From Lentzea californiensis (lineage in GTDB: Bacteria > Actinomycetota > Actinomycetes > Mycobacteriales > Pseudonocardiaceae), in assembly GCF_024648825.1 (NCBI RefSeq), contig NZ_JANBBE010000005.1:248001-312000 (forward strand): a DNA stretch of 64,000 nt, in the 5' to 3' direction. This document shows positions 7,810-17,358 of the stretch, in pieces (the stretch's first letter is position 1; every line of letters begins with the position of its first letter). The position numbers and the translations under genes were made by a program. The notes below the pieces were generated by a model, which was not told the DNA's origin, did not search any database, and saw only the letters and a list, made by a program, of their open reading frames with translations.

Positions 7810-9686
7810 TGGTTTCCGTGCTTCGAGTGGTGGCGTGCGGCTCGGTCGACGACGGCAAGTCCACCCTCATCGGCCGGCTGCTCGCCACTAGCGGCGGCGC
7901 CAACGAGGACGAGCTCGACTACGCGAGGCGAACCAGGCGCGGCGGGTCCACGATCCCGGCCGGAATGGTGGACTACTCGCTGCTGACCGACGGATTGGAG
8001 GCAGAGCACGAGCAGGGCATCACCATCGACGTCGCCTACCGCTTCCTGGACCTGCCGTCCGGGCGCCGGGTGATCATCGCCGACGCGCCGGGACACGAGC
8101 AGTACACCCGCAACATGGCGGTGGCGGCATCCACCGCGGACGTCGCCGTCCTGCTCGTGGACGCCACGAAGGGGGTGCGTGAACAGACCCACCGGCACCT
8201 GGCGATCTGCGCGCTGATGGGCGTGCGTTCCGTCATCGCGGTGGTCAACAAGCTCGACGGGGTGAACTACGACCAGAAGGTGTTCGAGAAGCTCGCGAGC
8301 GAGGTGCGGTCTGCGGCGGCCGGCCTCGAGGTGGCGGCGAGCGTGATACCGGCCAGCGCGCTCGACGGGGACAACGTCGTCGAACCGTCGCCGAACCTGC
8401 CCTGGTACGACGGGCAGACGCTGCTCGACGCGCTGGCGACCTGGGAGCTGAACAACCGGCCTCGAGGGGACGGCCAGGCGCAATCGGCCGCCCGGCCGCG
8501 ATCGGACGGCGGCGGCTACCGGCTGCCCGTCCAGTACGTGATCCGGGCGGACCAGTTCCGCGGTTTCGCGGGCACGGTGGTCGGCGGCTCGGTCCGGGCG
8601 GGCAGCACCGTCGCGGTCGCAGCCAGCGGTGTGACGTCGAAGATCGACCGGCTGCTGGGCCCCGGCGGCGCCGCTCTCGACCGGGCAGACCCCGGCACCC
8701 CGGTGACGGTTACCCTGACCGACGACGTCGATGTCCGTCGCGGGGACCTGCTGACCACGTCGGACGCCCTCGACGACGGGCTGGCCCCGGCGACGGCGTG
8801 CTCCGCCACTCTGGTCTGGACCGCCGAGGAGCCACTGCGGCACGGCCGCTCCTACCTGATGCTGGTCGGGTCGCGGATCGTGCCCGCCGTGATCACCAGC
8901 GTGCGCGGCAGGCTGGACGTGGTGTCCGGCAAGCAGTACGCAGCCCGCACCCTCGACCTCAACGACATCGGCACGGTCGAGCTGACCACCGACAGCCCGG
9001 TTTGCCTGGAGAGCTACCGGGACTGCCGGGACACGGGCAGCTTCCTGCTCGTGGACCGGGTGAGCAAGGAGACCGTGGCGGCCGGCATGGTCCGGCACGC
9101 GCTGAGGCGGGGGCGCAACGTCGTTCCGCACGACTACACCGTCAACCGCGACGCCAGGCAGCGGTTGAAGGGGCAACAGGCCAAGGTGGTGTGGTTGACC
9201 GGTCTGCCGAGCTCCGGCAAGTCGACGATCGCCGACGCCCTGGAGCGGCGGCTGCACGCCTCGGGTCTGCACACCTACGTCCTGGACGGCGACAACGTTC
9301 GAAGCAGGCTGAACAAGGACCTCGGGTTCACCCCTCAGGACCGCGCGGAGAACGTGCGCCGGGTGGCCGAGGTGAGCCGCGTCCTGCTGGACGCCGGACT
9401 GATCGTGATCGTCGCGCTGGTCTCGCCGTTCCGAACGGACCGGGCGGTGGCCAAGGGGCTGTTCCAACCGGGCGACTTCGCCGAGGTCTGGGTGAACACG
9501 CCGATCGACGTGTGCACGAGCCGGGACACGAAGGGCCTGTACGCCAAGGCGAAGGCCGGCACCCTGCCGAATCTGACTGGTGTCGGCCAGAACTATGAGC
9601 CGCCGGAACACCCCGACCTGGTGATCGACGGCTCCGGTTCGCTCGACGAGGCGACGGAGCGGCTCTGCGCCTTGCTGACTGGTTGA
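7809..9686 (+). CDS. cysNC: Sulfate adenylyltransferase subunit 1 / APS kinase fusion (CysN-CysC)
   Basis: A 625-residue bifunctional protein. The N-terminal GTPase half has G1 GSVDDGKST at 11-19, the G3 motif DAPGHEQY, and NKLDG, followed by two EF-Tu-like beta barrels. The C-terminal APS kinase has its own P-loop GLPSSGKST at 465-473, the DGDNVR motif and the family pattern GLYAKAKAG. The GTPase drives APS formation with CysD, and the kinase converts APS to PAPS, as in rhizobial NodPQ. The ATG overlaps the cysD stop (TGATG). It is the last gene of the operon; a long hairpin follows about 390 bp downstream. Confidence 0.95.
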   Translation: MVSVLRVVACGSVDDGKSTLIGRLLATSGGANEDELDYARRTRRGGSTIPAGMVDYSLLTDGLEAEHEQGITIDVAYRFLDLPSGRRVIIADAPGHEQYTRNMAVAASTADVAVLLVDATKGVREQTHRHLAICALMGVRSVIAVVNKLDGVNYDQKVFEKLASEVRSAAAGLEVAASVIPASALDGDNVVEPSPNLPWYDGQTLLDALATWELNNRPRGDGQAQSAARPRSDGGGYRLPVQYVIRADQFRGFAGTVVGGSVRAGSTVAVAASGVTSKIDRLLGPGGAALDRADPGTPVTVTLTDDVDVRRGDLLTTSDALDDGLAPATACSATLVWTAEEPLRHGRSYLMLVGSRIVPAVITSVRGRLDVVSGKQYAARTLDLNDIGTVELTTDSPVCLESYRDCRDTGSFLLVDRVSKETVAAGMVRHALRRGRNVVPHDYTVNRDARQRLKGQQAKVVWLTGLPSSGKSTIADALERRLHASGLHTYVLDGDNVRSRLNKDLGFTPQDRAENVRRVAEVSRVLLDAGLIVIVALVSPFRTDRAVAKGLFQPGDFAEVWVNTPIDVCTSRDTKGLYAKAKAGTLPNLTGVGQNYEPPEHPDLVIDGSGSLDEATERLCALLTG

Positions 9687-10545
9687 GGCCCGTTCACCGA
9701 GGTCGACCACCGCATCAGGCCGGCACGGGGAAGAAAGCGCGGTCGTTCACGATCGGGGCGTGGCCGGCGAGGACTTCTCGTCGGCCACGCCCCGAAGTTC
9801 TGCTGCCACCATGGCCCCCGCCTCCGCCAGGCCCTTGCGTTCTACGTGCCGAGAAACGCGTCCGTGCAGGTCAGCAGGCATCGGTAGGACGACTCGCCGG
9901 CCCCGGACCCCGAAGGACACCGAATCAACGAATGTCGCCACTTGGCCGGCCGCTGGTGACAAGTAGCTCGCTCATGTGACAGATGAGGCGCCTCGTCACA
10001 GCGAGACGGCTGCTGGTCGATCACCGTGACGTCGGCGGCCTCCGCGAAAGCTGTCGACTAGTCGTCGAACGCAACGAGGCCCCCGCCGCGGCGGAGGCCT
10101 CGTTGACGGGCAAGACGTAGATCAGCCGGCACCTGCCCCCGGCGCCTCCGTGATGATGGGCTGTTCGACGGGCTGTCGTTTCGGTAGCCGTGTGCGCGGT
10201 CGTCCGATTGGAGGACTCCGACTTGAGGTAGCAACGCCAGAGCCGCGGCTCACCGGCGACGCCGCGTTCGAAACCGAGCTTGAGGTGGTGCTGGGCAACG
10301 CAATCAAGCTGGCCGCGTTGCGGGCACCGCTGGCCTTCTTGCCCCTGATCGCGTCGCTCAGCAGCCGGAATGATGCTGGTACAGGTTGGCCGTCTGGCGC
10401 CCACCTCGGACGCTCCCTTGGAGGACTGACCTCTCGACGGTTGCTGGAAGGGGTTTGTCGGCTATTGGGAGCACGCTCGGGAAGCAACGGGGAGCAGAAC
10501 CACGCGTTGGACGTTCCAGTACGGTCCTGAACGAACTCGAACGGG
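9687..10545. other. 859-bp region without a supported gene
   Basis: No frame here has recognisable family similarity. One leftward frame, 9747-9962, has a TTG start, 71 codons and moderately GC-rich third positions; it could be a small gene or a remnant, but I cannot name it. Other open frames are Arg/Ser/Pro-rich and look non-coding. The terminator-like hairpin at 10073-10104 lies inside. Confidence 0.5.
10073..10104. terminator. Strong inverted repeat, likely transcription terminator
   Basis: AACGAGGCC (10073-10081) pairs with GGCCTCGTT (10096-10104). After one mismatch, CCGCC pairs with GGCGG around a GC turn. The stem is about 14 bp with no T-run, as is common for terminators in high-GC actinobacteria. 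It would end the cysNC transcript, although it is nearly 390 bp past the stop. Confidence 0.6.
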
Positions 10546-10590
10546 CCCGTGCTGACCTGCAAGAGTCGCTTTTTCACAGGTCAGCGCGGG
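10546..10590 (-). terminator. Hairpin overlapping the 3' end of the PRC-barrel gene
   Basis: CCCGTGCTGACCTG (10546-10559) pairs with CAGGTCAGCGCGGG (10577-10590), a 14-bp stem with one G-T wobble and a 17-nt loop. The right arm includes the stop codon of the leftward PRC-barrel gene. Position and length fit a terminator for that gene. Confidence 0.6.
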
Positions 10591-10976
10591 TCGGTGCGAT
10601 AACTCTCGGCGTAGTAGTCGTCGGTGCTCTTGCGGTACGTGTCGTGGTCGTCCGCGTCGTACTCCGGAGCGTTCTTGATCTGCTCCTTCGTGCGGTCGAC
10701 GTGGACCTTGCGTTCCGCGTGGTCCACGTGCCGCACGGTGCCGACCGGGAGCACGACCTTGCGGCCGAAGATCCACGGCCCGGTGTCGACCATCAGGCAG
10801 TCGTGCGGCACCTTGGCGTTGTCCTCGTCGATCTTGCCGATACCACCGTCGGTGGCCTCGACCTCGTAGCCGATCAGGCCGGTGTCGGGACGGTCCGCGA
10901 GGTTCTGGTCGTGGTCCGGTTCACCGGCCCACGACGGGTCGCGCCACACCCACGGGAGGAACGGGACGGGTTGCAT
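10581..10976 (-). CDS. PRC-barrel domain protein
   Basis: A 131-residue acidic protein. Residues about 30-95 form a PRC-barrel-like beta domain (GLIGYEVEATDGGIGKIDE, then VGTVRHVDHAERKVHVD). The charged tail is rich in D, E, Y and R. Single PRC-barrel proteins of this type are common in actinobacteria, and their role is mostly unknown (stress or RNA-processing related in some families). The ATG follows AAGGAGG. It is transcribed leftwards and ends in a strong hairpin. It lies downstream of the DUF305 lipoprotein gene, with a 34-bp gap, so the two may be cotranscribed. Confidence 0.8.
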   Translation of the reverse strand: MQPVPFLPWVWRDPSWAGEPDHDQNLADRPDTGLIGYEVEATDGGIGKIDEDNAKVPHDCLMVDTGPWIFGRKVVLPVGTVRHVDHAERKVHVDRTKEQIKNAPEYDADDHDTYRKSTDDYYAESYRTDPR

Positions 10977-11010
10977 GTCGGCCTCCTTCGGTCCGCCATG
11001 GGGTACCCCG

Positions 11011-11544
11011 CTAGACCCGGTCGAGGAACTTCTTCATCATGCCGATCTGCGCGGTGCGGGACTTGTCTATCCGGTCCGCGAGGTCCTTCACCTCCGGGTC
11101 GGCGCCACTGCCGGTCTCCCACCGCGCCATCTGCACGGCGTCGTCCTGGTGGGCGATCATGACGTTGAGCAGGCGCTGGTCGAACTCCGCGCCGCGCAAC
11201 GCGGTCAGTCGCGCCACCTCCTCGGGATCGGACTGCCGCATGCCGCCGTGACCCGTGTGCGAGTCCGGCGGTGCCGTCAGCGGTTCACCCCACGACGTCA
11301 GCCAGCCCTTCATCGTGTCGGCCTCGGCCGCCTGGGTCTGCGCGATCGCGGCCGCCAGCACGCGCAGTTCCTCGTTCTGCGCCCGGTCGCGCGCGAGGGC
11401 GACCATCTCCACTCCCTGCTGGTGATGGGGCAGCATCATCTGCAGGAACATCACGTCCAGCGGATCGCCGCGCAACACGGCGTCCGGCTGCGTGGCCGCG
11501 CAGCCGGACACCACGAAGGCGAGCGCCAGCAAGAAGAACCGCAT
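11011..11544 (-). CDS. DUF305 domain lipoprotein
   Basis: A 177-residue secreted lipoprotein. The N-terminus is a short signal peptide ending in a lipobox (V-S-G-C, Cys near residue 15). Two ferritin-like DUF305 helices follow, with the paired motifs MMLPHHQQGVEM (about 37-48) and MIAHQDDAVQM (about 131-141), whose His and Met residues may bind copper or another metal. Its ATG overlaps the stop of the LPMO gene (ATGA), so the two are translationally coupled. Because LPMOs need copper, a copper-handling partner would make sense, but that link is inferred. Confidence 0.85.
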   Translation of the reverse strand: MRFFLLALAFVVSGCAATQPDAVLRGDPLDVMFLQMMLPHHQQGVEMVALARDRAQNEELRVLAAAIAQTQAAEADTMKGWLTSWGEPLTAPPDSHTGHGGMRQSDPEEVARLTALRGAEFDQRLLNVMIAHQDDAVQMARWETGSGADPEVKDLADRIDKSRTAQIGMMKKFLDRV

Positions 11545-12401
11545 CAGAGGCGTCGCCACAGTGCGGGCGTGGCCGGCGGTTCCCAGCCGGAGATGGCGGT
11601 GTGCGCGAGCTGGCACTCGTAGTTCACACCGTTGTAGGTGACGCGGTTGCCGACCGAGTAGGTCGTGCCCGCGGCCCACGTCCCGCCCACCGGCGGCTGG
11701 GTCGTGGTGGTCGTGGTCGTCGGCGGCTGGGTCGTCGTGGTGGTGGTCGTCGGCGGGTTCGTGGTGCCGCCGCCGAAGTCGACGTCCGAGCACGTGTAGA
11801 ACGCCTCGTTGCTGCCGACCACGCGCTGCCAGATCGAGTAGAGGACGTGACGTCCCGAGCGGTTCGGGATGGTCAGCGTCCAGTTCGTGAACGTGCTGGG
11901 GTTCTGGCCGTTGAACGTCTGGATGTGCACGAGGTCCGACCAGCGCAGCGGCTGCGTCGGGTTCCAGCCGTCCCTGGTGATGTAGAACTCGAAGTTGCTG
12001 TTCGAGTGGGGTGCCGACGCGTGGTACGTCACGGTCAGCGGTCCCGGCGAGACCCGTTTGGCGGGCCAGTCGGCGCGTTGCAGGTCGAGACCGCGGTACT
12101 TGTCGCGGCCCGCGCTGCAGAGCTTGCCGTCCGGGATGAGCTGGCGGTGGCGCCCGCCGGCCTCGAGCAACGAGACCTCGTTCCAGTCGTAGTACGCCTG
12201 CGTTCCTCCTGCGGCCACGGCCGCCTTGCAGGCGTCGGACTTCGGGGTCTCAGGACCCTCGTTCTTGCACGTGTAGACGCGGCTGGCCGGGTCGGACATC
12301 GTGCCGTGGGCGATCGCGGGCGTCGTGGGGACGATGAACGCGACGACGACCGCGGTGGTGGCGGAGAGACTCGCTAGGGCTAGCCGGGTACGTGTCTTCA
12401 C
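11544..12401 (-). CDS. AA10 lytic polysaccharide monooxygenase with CBM5/12 chitin-binding domain
   Basis: A 285-residue secreted copper enzyme. A signal peptide of about 31 residues ends at A-I-A before His32, which becomes the N-terminal His of the copper histidine brace. The AA10 domain (32 to about 212) contains the second brace His in YHASAPH and the usual disulfide cysteines. A Thr/Pro-rich linker of two repeated blocks follows, then a C-terminal CBM5/12 domain (W-x-A-G-T-x-Y-x-x-G-N-x-V and later W-E-P). It oxidatively cleaves crystalline chitin (or cellulose). The start is GTG at 12399-12401, preceded by GGAGG. A palindrome at 12492-12506 may control it, and the chitin-sugar importer is encoded at 23.9-26.9 kb. 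Confidence 0.92.
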   Translation of the reverse strand: MKTRTRLALASLSATTAVVVAFIVPTTPAIAHGTMSDPASRVYTCKNEGPETPKSDACKAAVAAGGTQAYYDWNEVSLLEAGGRHRQLIPDGKLCSAGRDKYRGLDLQRADWPAKRVSPGPLTVTYHASAPHSNSNFEFYITRDGWNPTQPLRWSDLVHIQTFNGQNPSTFTNWTLTIPNRSGRHVLYSIWQRVVGSNEAFYTCSDVDFGGGTTNPPTTTTTTTQPPTTTTTTTQPPVGGTWAAGTTYSVGNRVTYNGVNYECQLAHTAISGWEPPATPALWRRL

Positions 12402-12491
12402 AACGCCTCCTGGCAGGCGGAGGTGGCGACCACTTCCACGAGGGAGGTGGTGCGCGTGACGGGTCGGCGGCCCTGTTCACGAGTGTAAACA

Positions 12492-12506
12492 ATTGGTTGA
12501 ACCAGT
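12492..12506. promoter_or_regulatory. Operator-like palindrome upstream of the LPMO gene
   Basis: ATTGGTT-G-AACCAGT is a 15-bp dyad with one mismatch, 91 bp upstream of the LPMO start. It shares TGGT/ACCA half sites with DasR-type operators but has a one-base centre, unlike the even-centred DasR consensus. A binding site for a GntR- or LacI-family protein is plausible. Confidence 0.4.
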
Positions 12507-12523
12507 CGCTTGGACCGATCGGA

Positions 12524-12798
12524 CGAATCGACCTTCAGGTGGAAGAGAGCGCGTACGTCGTGCTCGACGCCCGTGACGTCCGGTCGTCCCGCGTGGGCGG
12601 CTCGATGGTCACGTTCGGGGTGTGCTGACCGAGTTCGACGGGGCGCTGGAACGACTCGCCGCCCACGGGGTCCGGCACGAGCCCGTCGAGACGTACTCCA
12701 ACGGCGTGCGGCACGTCGAGGTGCTGGACCCGGACGGCAACAGCCTGTCGCTGGCGGCGCTGCCGCAGGTCCGGGCGGACGCCGCCAGATCGTCGTAG
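12524..12798 (+). pseudogene. Remnant of a glyoxalase/VOC-family gene (5'-truncated and frameshifted)
   Basis: The C-terminal half of a VOC protein is readable in two frames. The first (about 12524-12622) reads VEESAYVVLDARDVRSSR then VGGSMVTFGV and hits TGA at 12626-12628. The second continues as FDGALERLAAHGV, then HVEVLDPDGNSLSLA, and ends at TAG 12796-12798. In intact homologues these segments form one domain. The shift is at about 12622-12630. The N-terminal half is absent; the sequence upstream is the LPMO promoter, which suggests that the insertion or rearrangement that brought the LPMO genes also broke this gene. Confidence 0.7.
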
Positions 12799-12837
12799 AG
12801 TCGGGAGATCAGCTGCTTCGAGACGGGACAGGCGCAG

Positions 12838-13083
12838 ATGAGCGACGAGAACGTGCTGGGCCGCATCAACGAGCTGGTCGACGAGGAGCACAAGTTGCGC
12901 CAGCAGCTCGCGGCCGGGGAGATCTCCACCGACGAGGAGCACGCTCGGCTGCGCTCCCTGGAAGAAGCTCTCGACCAGTGCTGGGACCTGCTGCGGCGGC
13001 GCCGTTCGGCCCGCTCGCAGGGCGAGAACGCCGAGGACGTCCCCGCCCGCTCGGTCGGCGAGGTCGAGGGCTACCTGCAGTAA
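12838..13083 (+). CDS. DUF2630 family protein
   Basis: An 81-residue, highly charged, helical protein of the DUF2630 family found across actinobacteria. The pattern I-N-x-L-V-x-E-E-x-x-L (about 9-19), E-x-x-R-L-x-x-L-E-x-x-L-D-Q-C-W-D-L-L (about 37-55) and R-R-R covers nearly all of it. Function is unknown; a small coiled-coil partner is likely. It stands alone, convergent with the GtrA gene (1-bp gap). Confidence 0.85.
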   Translation: MSDENVLGRINELVDEEHKLRQQLAAGEISTDEEHARLRSLEEALDQCWDLLRRRRSARSQGENAEDVPARSVGEVEGYLQ

Positions 13084-13084
13084 A

Positions 13085-13549
13085 TCAGTCCCTGCCGTCG
13101 CGGAAGATGACCCAGCGCATCACGCTGTACATGAACGCGGCCTCACACGCGCCGGCGACGATCCGGGACAGGTGGTACTGCAGGCCGATCTCGGTCAGCG
13201 CGCTGCCGACGCCGAGGATGAACGCCAGGTAGTTGATCGTGATCGCGACGGCGTACAGGCCCGCCTGCGGCCCGACCGGCGCGTGCGAGCGGAAGTTCAG
13301 CGCCCGGTTGAGCACGAAGCTCAGGCCGAACGCGAGCACGTAGGCGATCGTGAACGCGAGCGGCACCGGCAGGCCGAGGCCGCTGCGGAACGCGGTGAGC
13401 AGCAGCAGGTCGACGCCGAACGTGAACCCGTTGATCAGGGCGAACCCGAGCAGGCTCGGCGCCACGACGCGGGACAGGCCGAACGGCAGCCGCCTCACCA
13501 CGACTTCCATCAGGTCGTGGAACCTCGTGCCGAGGTCTTGGTCGTTCAT
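13085..13549 (-). CDS. GtrA family membrane protein
   Basis: A 154-residue protein with four predicted transmembrane helices and the GtrA pattern (LLGFALINGF, F-x-x-D-L-L-L-L, LNRALNFRS, MRWVIFR). GtrA proteins are thought to flip polyprenyl-linked sugars or assist cell-wall polysaccharide synthesis. The start at 13549 is preferred because the family pattern begins shortly after and GGCGGGA precedes it; an in-frame ATG at 13570 is possible. It lies 96 bp downstream of the AraC regulator on the same strand. Confidence 0.85.
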   Translation of the reverse strand: MNDQDLGTRFHDLMEVVVRRLPFGLSRVVAPSLLGFALINGFTFGVDLLLLTAFRSGLGLPVPLAFTIAYVLAFGLSFVLNRALNFRSHAPVGPQAGLYAVAITINYLAFILGVGSALTEIGLQYHLSRIVAGACEAAFMYSVMRWVIFRDGRD

Positions 13550-13645
13550 CGTGGGCGTCCCGCCGGTCATGGTCACGACAGTGCCACGACCGGGAGGGAC
13601 GAATACGACGAAACGGCCCATGATCGACAGGCCGTCCACAGGAGT

Positions 13646-14566
13646 TCAGCGGGCGTTCAGGTGGTTGAACCGCCGCCAGCGCGTGGGGCTCATCCCGTGC
13701 AGCTTGCCGAACGTCCGCGCGAAGTAGCCCGCGTCCGAGAAGCCCACCTGCCGCCCGATGTCGCCGACCGGCAGTTCCGTGACGGCCAGCAGTCGCCGCG
13801 CCTGGACCATCCGGCGCTCGGTGATCCACTCCTGCACGGTGCGGCCGGTCCGCCTGCGCACCGTCGAGGTCAGGTGGCCGGGGGAGATGCTGACCGCGGC
13901 GGCGACCTCGCGCAGCGACAACGGCTCCGGGTAGCGCCGTTCGATCACGTCGAACACCTCGGCCAGCAGCGGTTCGGCGTTCTCGCGCAGGTCGCCGACG
14001 ACATCCGCGGCGAGCCTCGACACCGCGACCAGCAGCAGCGTCAGGTGCGCGGACACGGCTTCCCGGTAGCCGTCGCGGCGGTGCCGGAGCTCTTCGTGCA
14101 GCGCCTCGATGCGAGCGGTCCACTCGGCGCGGTGGTCCTCGGGCACCTTGAGCCGCAACGCGCCGGTCGCGCGGCCGTGGACGAACGGGAACAGCAGCGG
14201 GTGCGTGCGCCATGCCAGGTGTGCGCCGGGAGTCTCGGGGCCGAGCGCGTCGGCGGTGAAGAAGACGCCCCAGCCGCGGGCACCGAGGAGGTCGTCGCTG
14301 CGGGTCTGGCCCATCACGTCGCCGGGCGCGATGACGAACAGGTCGCCGGCCTCGACCTGCCTGACCTGCCGGCCGTGGCGGACCACGCCGCCCGCCGTCT
14401 CGAAGTAGGCCAGGCCTGGGAAGTCGTGGGAGTGGGCCTCGTGCGAGCCGTCGAAGTCCGCGCCGTGGCCGAGCGCGAGAGCCGCCACGGACAGCTCGCC
14501 GGGAGCCGGTCGCCACGCGTACTGCGCGGGCTCGTCGCCCTGGAGGGGTGTCCGCTGGGTTCGCAC
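13646..14566 (-). CDS. AraC family transcriptional regulator
   Basis: An approximately 306-residue regulator. The N-terminal part is a cupin-like sensing domain (H-S-H-D-F-P-G-L-A-Y-F, then V-x-A-G-D-L-F-V-I-A-P-G-D). The C-terminal ~100 residues contain two helix-turn-helix motifs (LSLREVAAAVSISPGHLT and VGDIGRQVGFSDAGYFARTF). It is divergent from a methyltransferase gene, which it probably controls. A GTG at 14566 is chosen; a TTG two codons upstream (14572) is equally in frame. Confidence 0.9.
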   Translation of the reverse strand: MRTQRTPLQGDEPAQYAWRPAPGELSVAALALGHGADFDGSHEAHSHDFPGLAYFETAGGVVRHGRQVRQVEAGDLFVIAPGDVMGQTRSDDLLGARGWGVFFTADALGPETPGAHLAWRTHPLLFPFVHGRATGALRLKVPEDHRAEWTARIEALHEELRHRRDGYREAVSAHLTLLLVAVSRLAADVVGDLRENAEPLLAEVFDVIERRYPEPLSLREVAAAVSISPGHLTSTVRRRTGRTVQEWITERRMVQARRLLAVTELPVGDIGRQVGFSDAGYFARTFGKLHGMSPTRWRRFNHLNAR

Positions 14567-14607
14567 CGTCAAATCGTCCCATTCAAACCGTGGATCGGCA
14601 CAGAAAT

Positions 14608-14624
14608 ACTGCCCTGGCAGCAGT
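14608..14624. promoter_or_regulatory. Palindrome in the AraC/methyltransferase divergent promoter
   Basis: ACTGC-CCTGGCA-GCAGT is a dyad with an overlapping CTGCC-CT-GGCAG inside it. It lies 13-29 bp upstream of the methyltransferase ATG, in the only gap between the two divergent genes, so it is a candidate operator for the AraC protein. Confidence 0.45.
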
Positions 14625-14636
14625 CAGAATCACAGC

Positions 14637-15263
14637 ATGACCGAAGTATCGTCCCAGGAGCGGGACTACCTGCCAGGAATGGGCAAGCACTTCCTCCTGC
14701 CCCTCTACGAAGTGGTGCACCTGGTGTCCGGGCTCGCCGGCGTGCACGACGAGATGGTCACGTCGGCCGGGCTGCGTGGCGGGCAGCGCGTGCTGGACGT
14801 CGGCTGTGGCACTGGAAACCTGTTGCGGGCCAGCGGAAGGCGCCACCGGGACGTCGAACTGTTCGGCGTCGACCCCGACCTGAAGATGCTGGCGCGGGCG
14901 GAGCGCAAACTGCGCCGTGCGGGGCTGCGGGCGAAGCTGGACAAGGGGTTCGCGCAGGAGCTTGCGTTCCCGGACGCCTCGTTCGACGTCGTGTTCTCCA
15001 GCCTGATGCTGCACCACCTCGACACCCCGTCGAAGGACGAGATGCTCACCGAGGTCCGGCGCGTGCTGCGGCCCGGCGGGGTGCTGGTGCTCGCCGACGC
15101 CGTGTTCCACGACCACGGGGCGGCGAAGGACCACCTGCGCGACAACGTCGGCGACGCCGTGCCGAAGCGGATCGCGGCGGCCGGGTTCACCACCGAGCCG
15201 ACCAGGATGCGGAAGCTGCGGATGTTCGGCACAGTGGGGATCGAGGTCGCGAAGGTCCACTAG
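14637..15263 (+). CDS. Class I SAM-dependent methyltransferase
   Basis: A 208-residue protein with the SAM-binding Rossmann motif V-L-D-V-G-C-G-T-G (about 53-61), an acidic loop V-D-P-D (about 78-81), motif II (FPDASFDVVFSSLMLHH) and motif III (RVLRPGGVLVLAD). Small-molecule methyltransferases of the UbiE/Methyltransf_11 group have this layout. Substrate unknown. Its only visible partner is the divergent AraC gene. There is no clear ribosome site, so it may be translated from a short leader. Confidence 0.85.
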   Translation: MTEVSSQERDYLPGMGKHFLLPLYEVVHLVSGLAGVHDEMVTSAGLRGGQRVLDVGCGTGNLLRASGRRHRDVELFGVDPDLKMLARAERKLRRAGLRAKLDKGFAQELAFPDASFDVVFSSLMLHHLDTPSKDEMLTEVRRVLRPGGVLVLADAVFHDHGAAKDHLRDNVGDAVPKRIAAAGFTTEPTRMRKLRMFGTVGIEVAKVH

Positions 15264-15316
15264 GGACACGTCCATCGCCGACCGATTGACTGCGCACGAT
15301 GTTTCTTTGCTACCAA

Positions 15317-15379
15317 CAAGTTCAATCGATTGCGAACTTGCCGGTTACCGTCGTGGGAGCGCGTCCTCCCATCTAGGCT
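15317..15379 (+). promoter_or_regulatory. Promoter region of the kinase-WD40 gene with two dyads
   Basis: CAAGTTC (15317-15323) and GAACTTG (15334-15340) form a perfect 7-bp inverted repeat around an AATCGATT core. A second dyad, TGGGAG (15354-15359) / CTCCCA (15366-15371), follows. TAGGCT at 15374-15379 is a plausible -10 element only 7 nt before the GTG start, which would give a leaderless mRNA. The dyads would sit on the -35 region and the spacer. Confidence 0.45.
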
Positions 15380-15386
15380 GCGCGCC

Positions 15387-17354
<1,968 letters not shown>

Positions 17355-17358
17355 GCGG

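Noticed and set aside
7800-9710. 636-codon antisense frame opposite cysNC
   Set aside because: Shadow of the real gene; low-complexity composition and no family motif.
10122-10577. 151-codon leftward frame in the gene-poor gap
   Set aside because: Arg/Ser/Pro-rich with no motif, and its 5' end overlaps the terminator stem of the PRC-barrel gene.
11695-11760. Short tandem repeats that look like a small repeat array
   Set aside because: These encode the Thr/Pro linker of the LPMO; they are coding low complexity, not CRISPR or a regulatory array.
12392-12628. 78-codon + strand open frame covering the LPMO promoter
   Set aside because: Only its last third resembles a protein (the VOC remnant); the first part is promoter DNA read through by chance.
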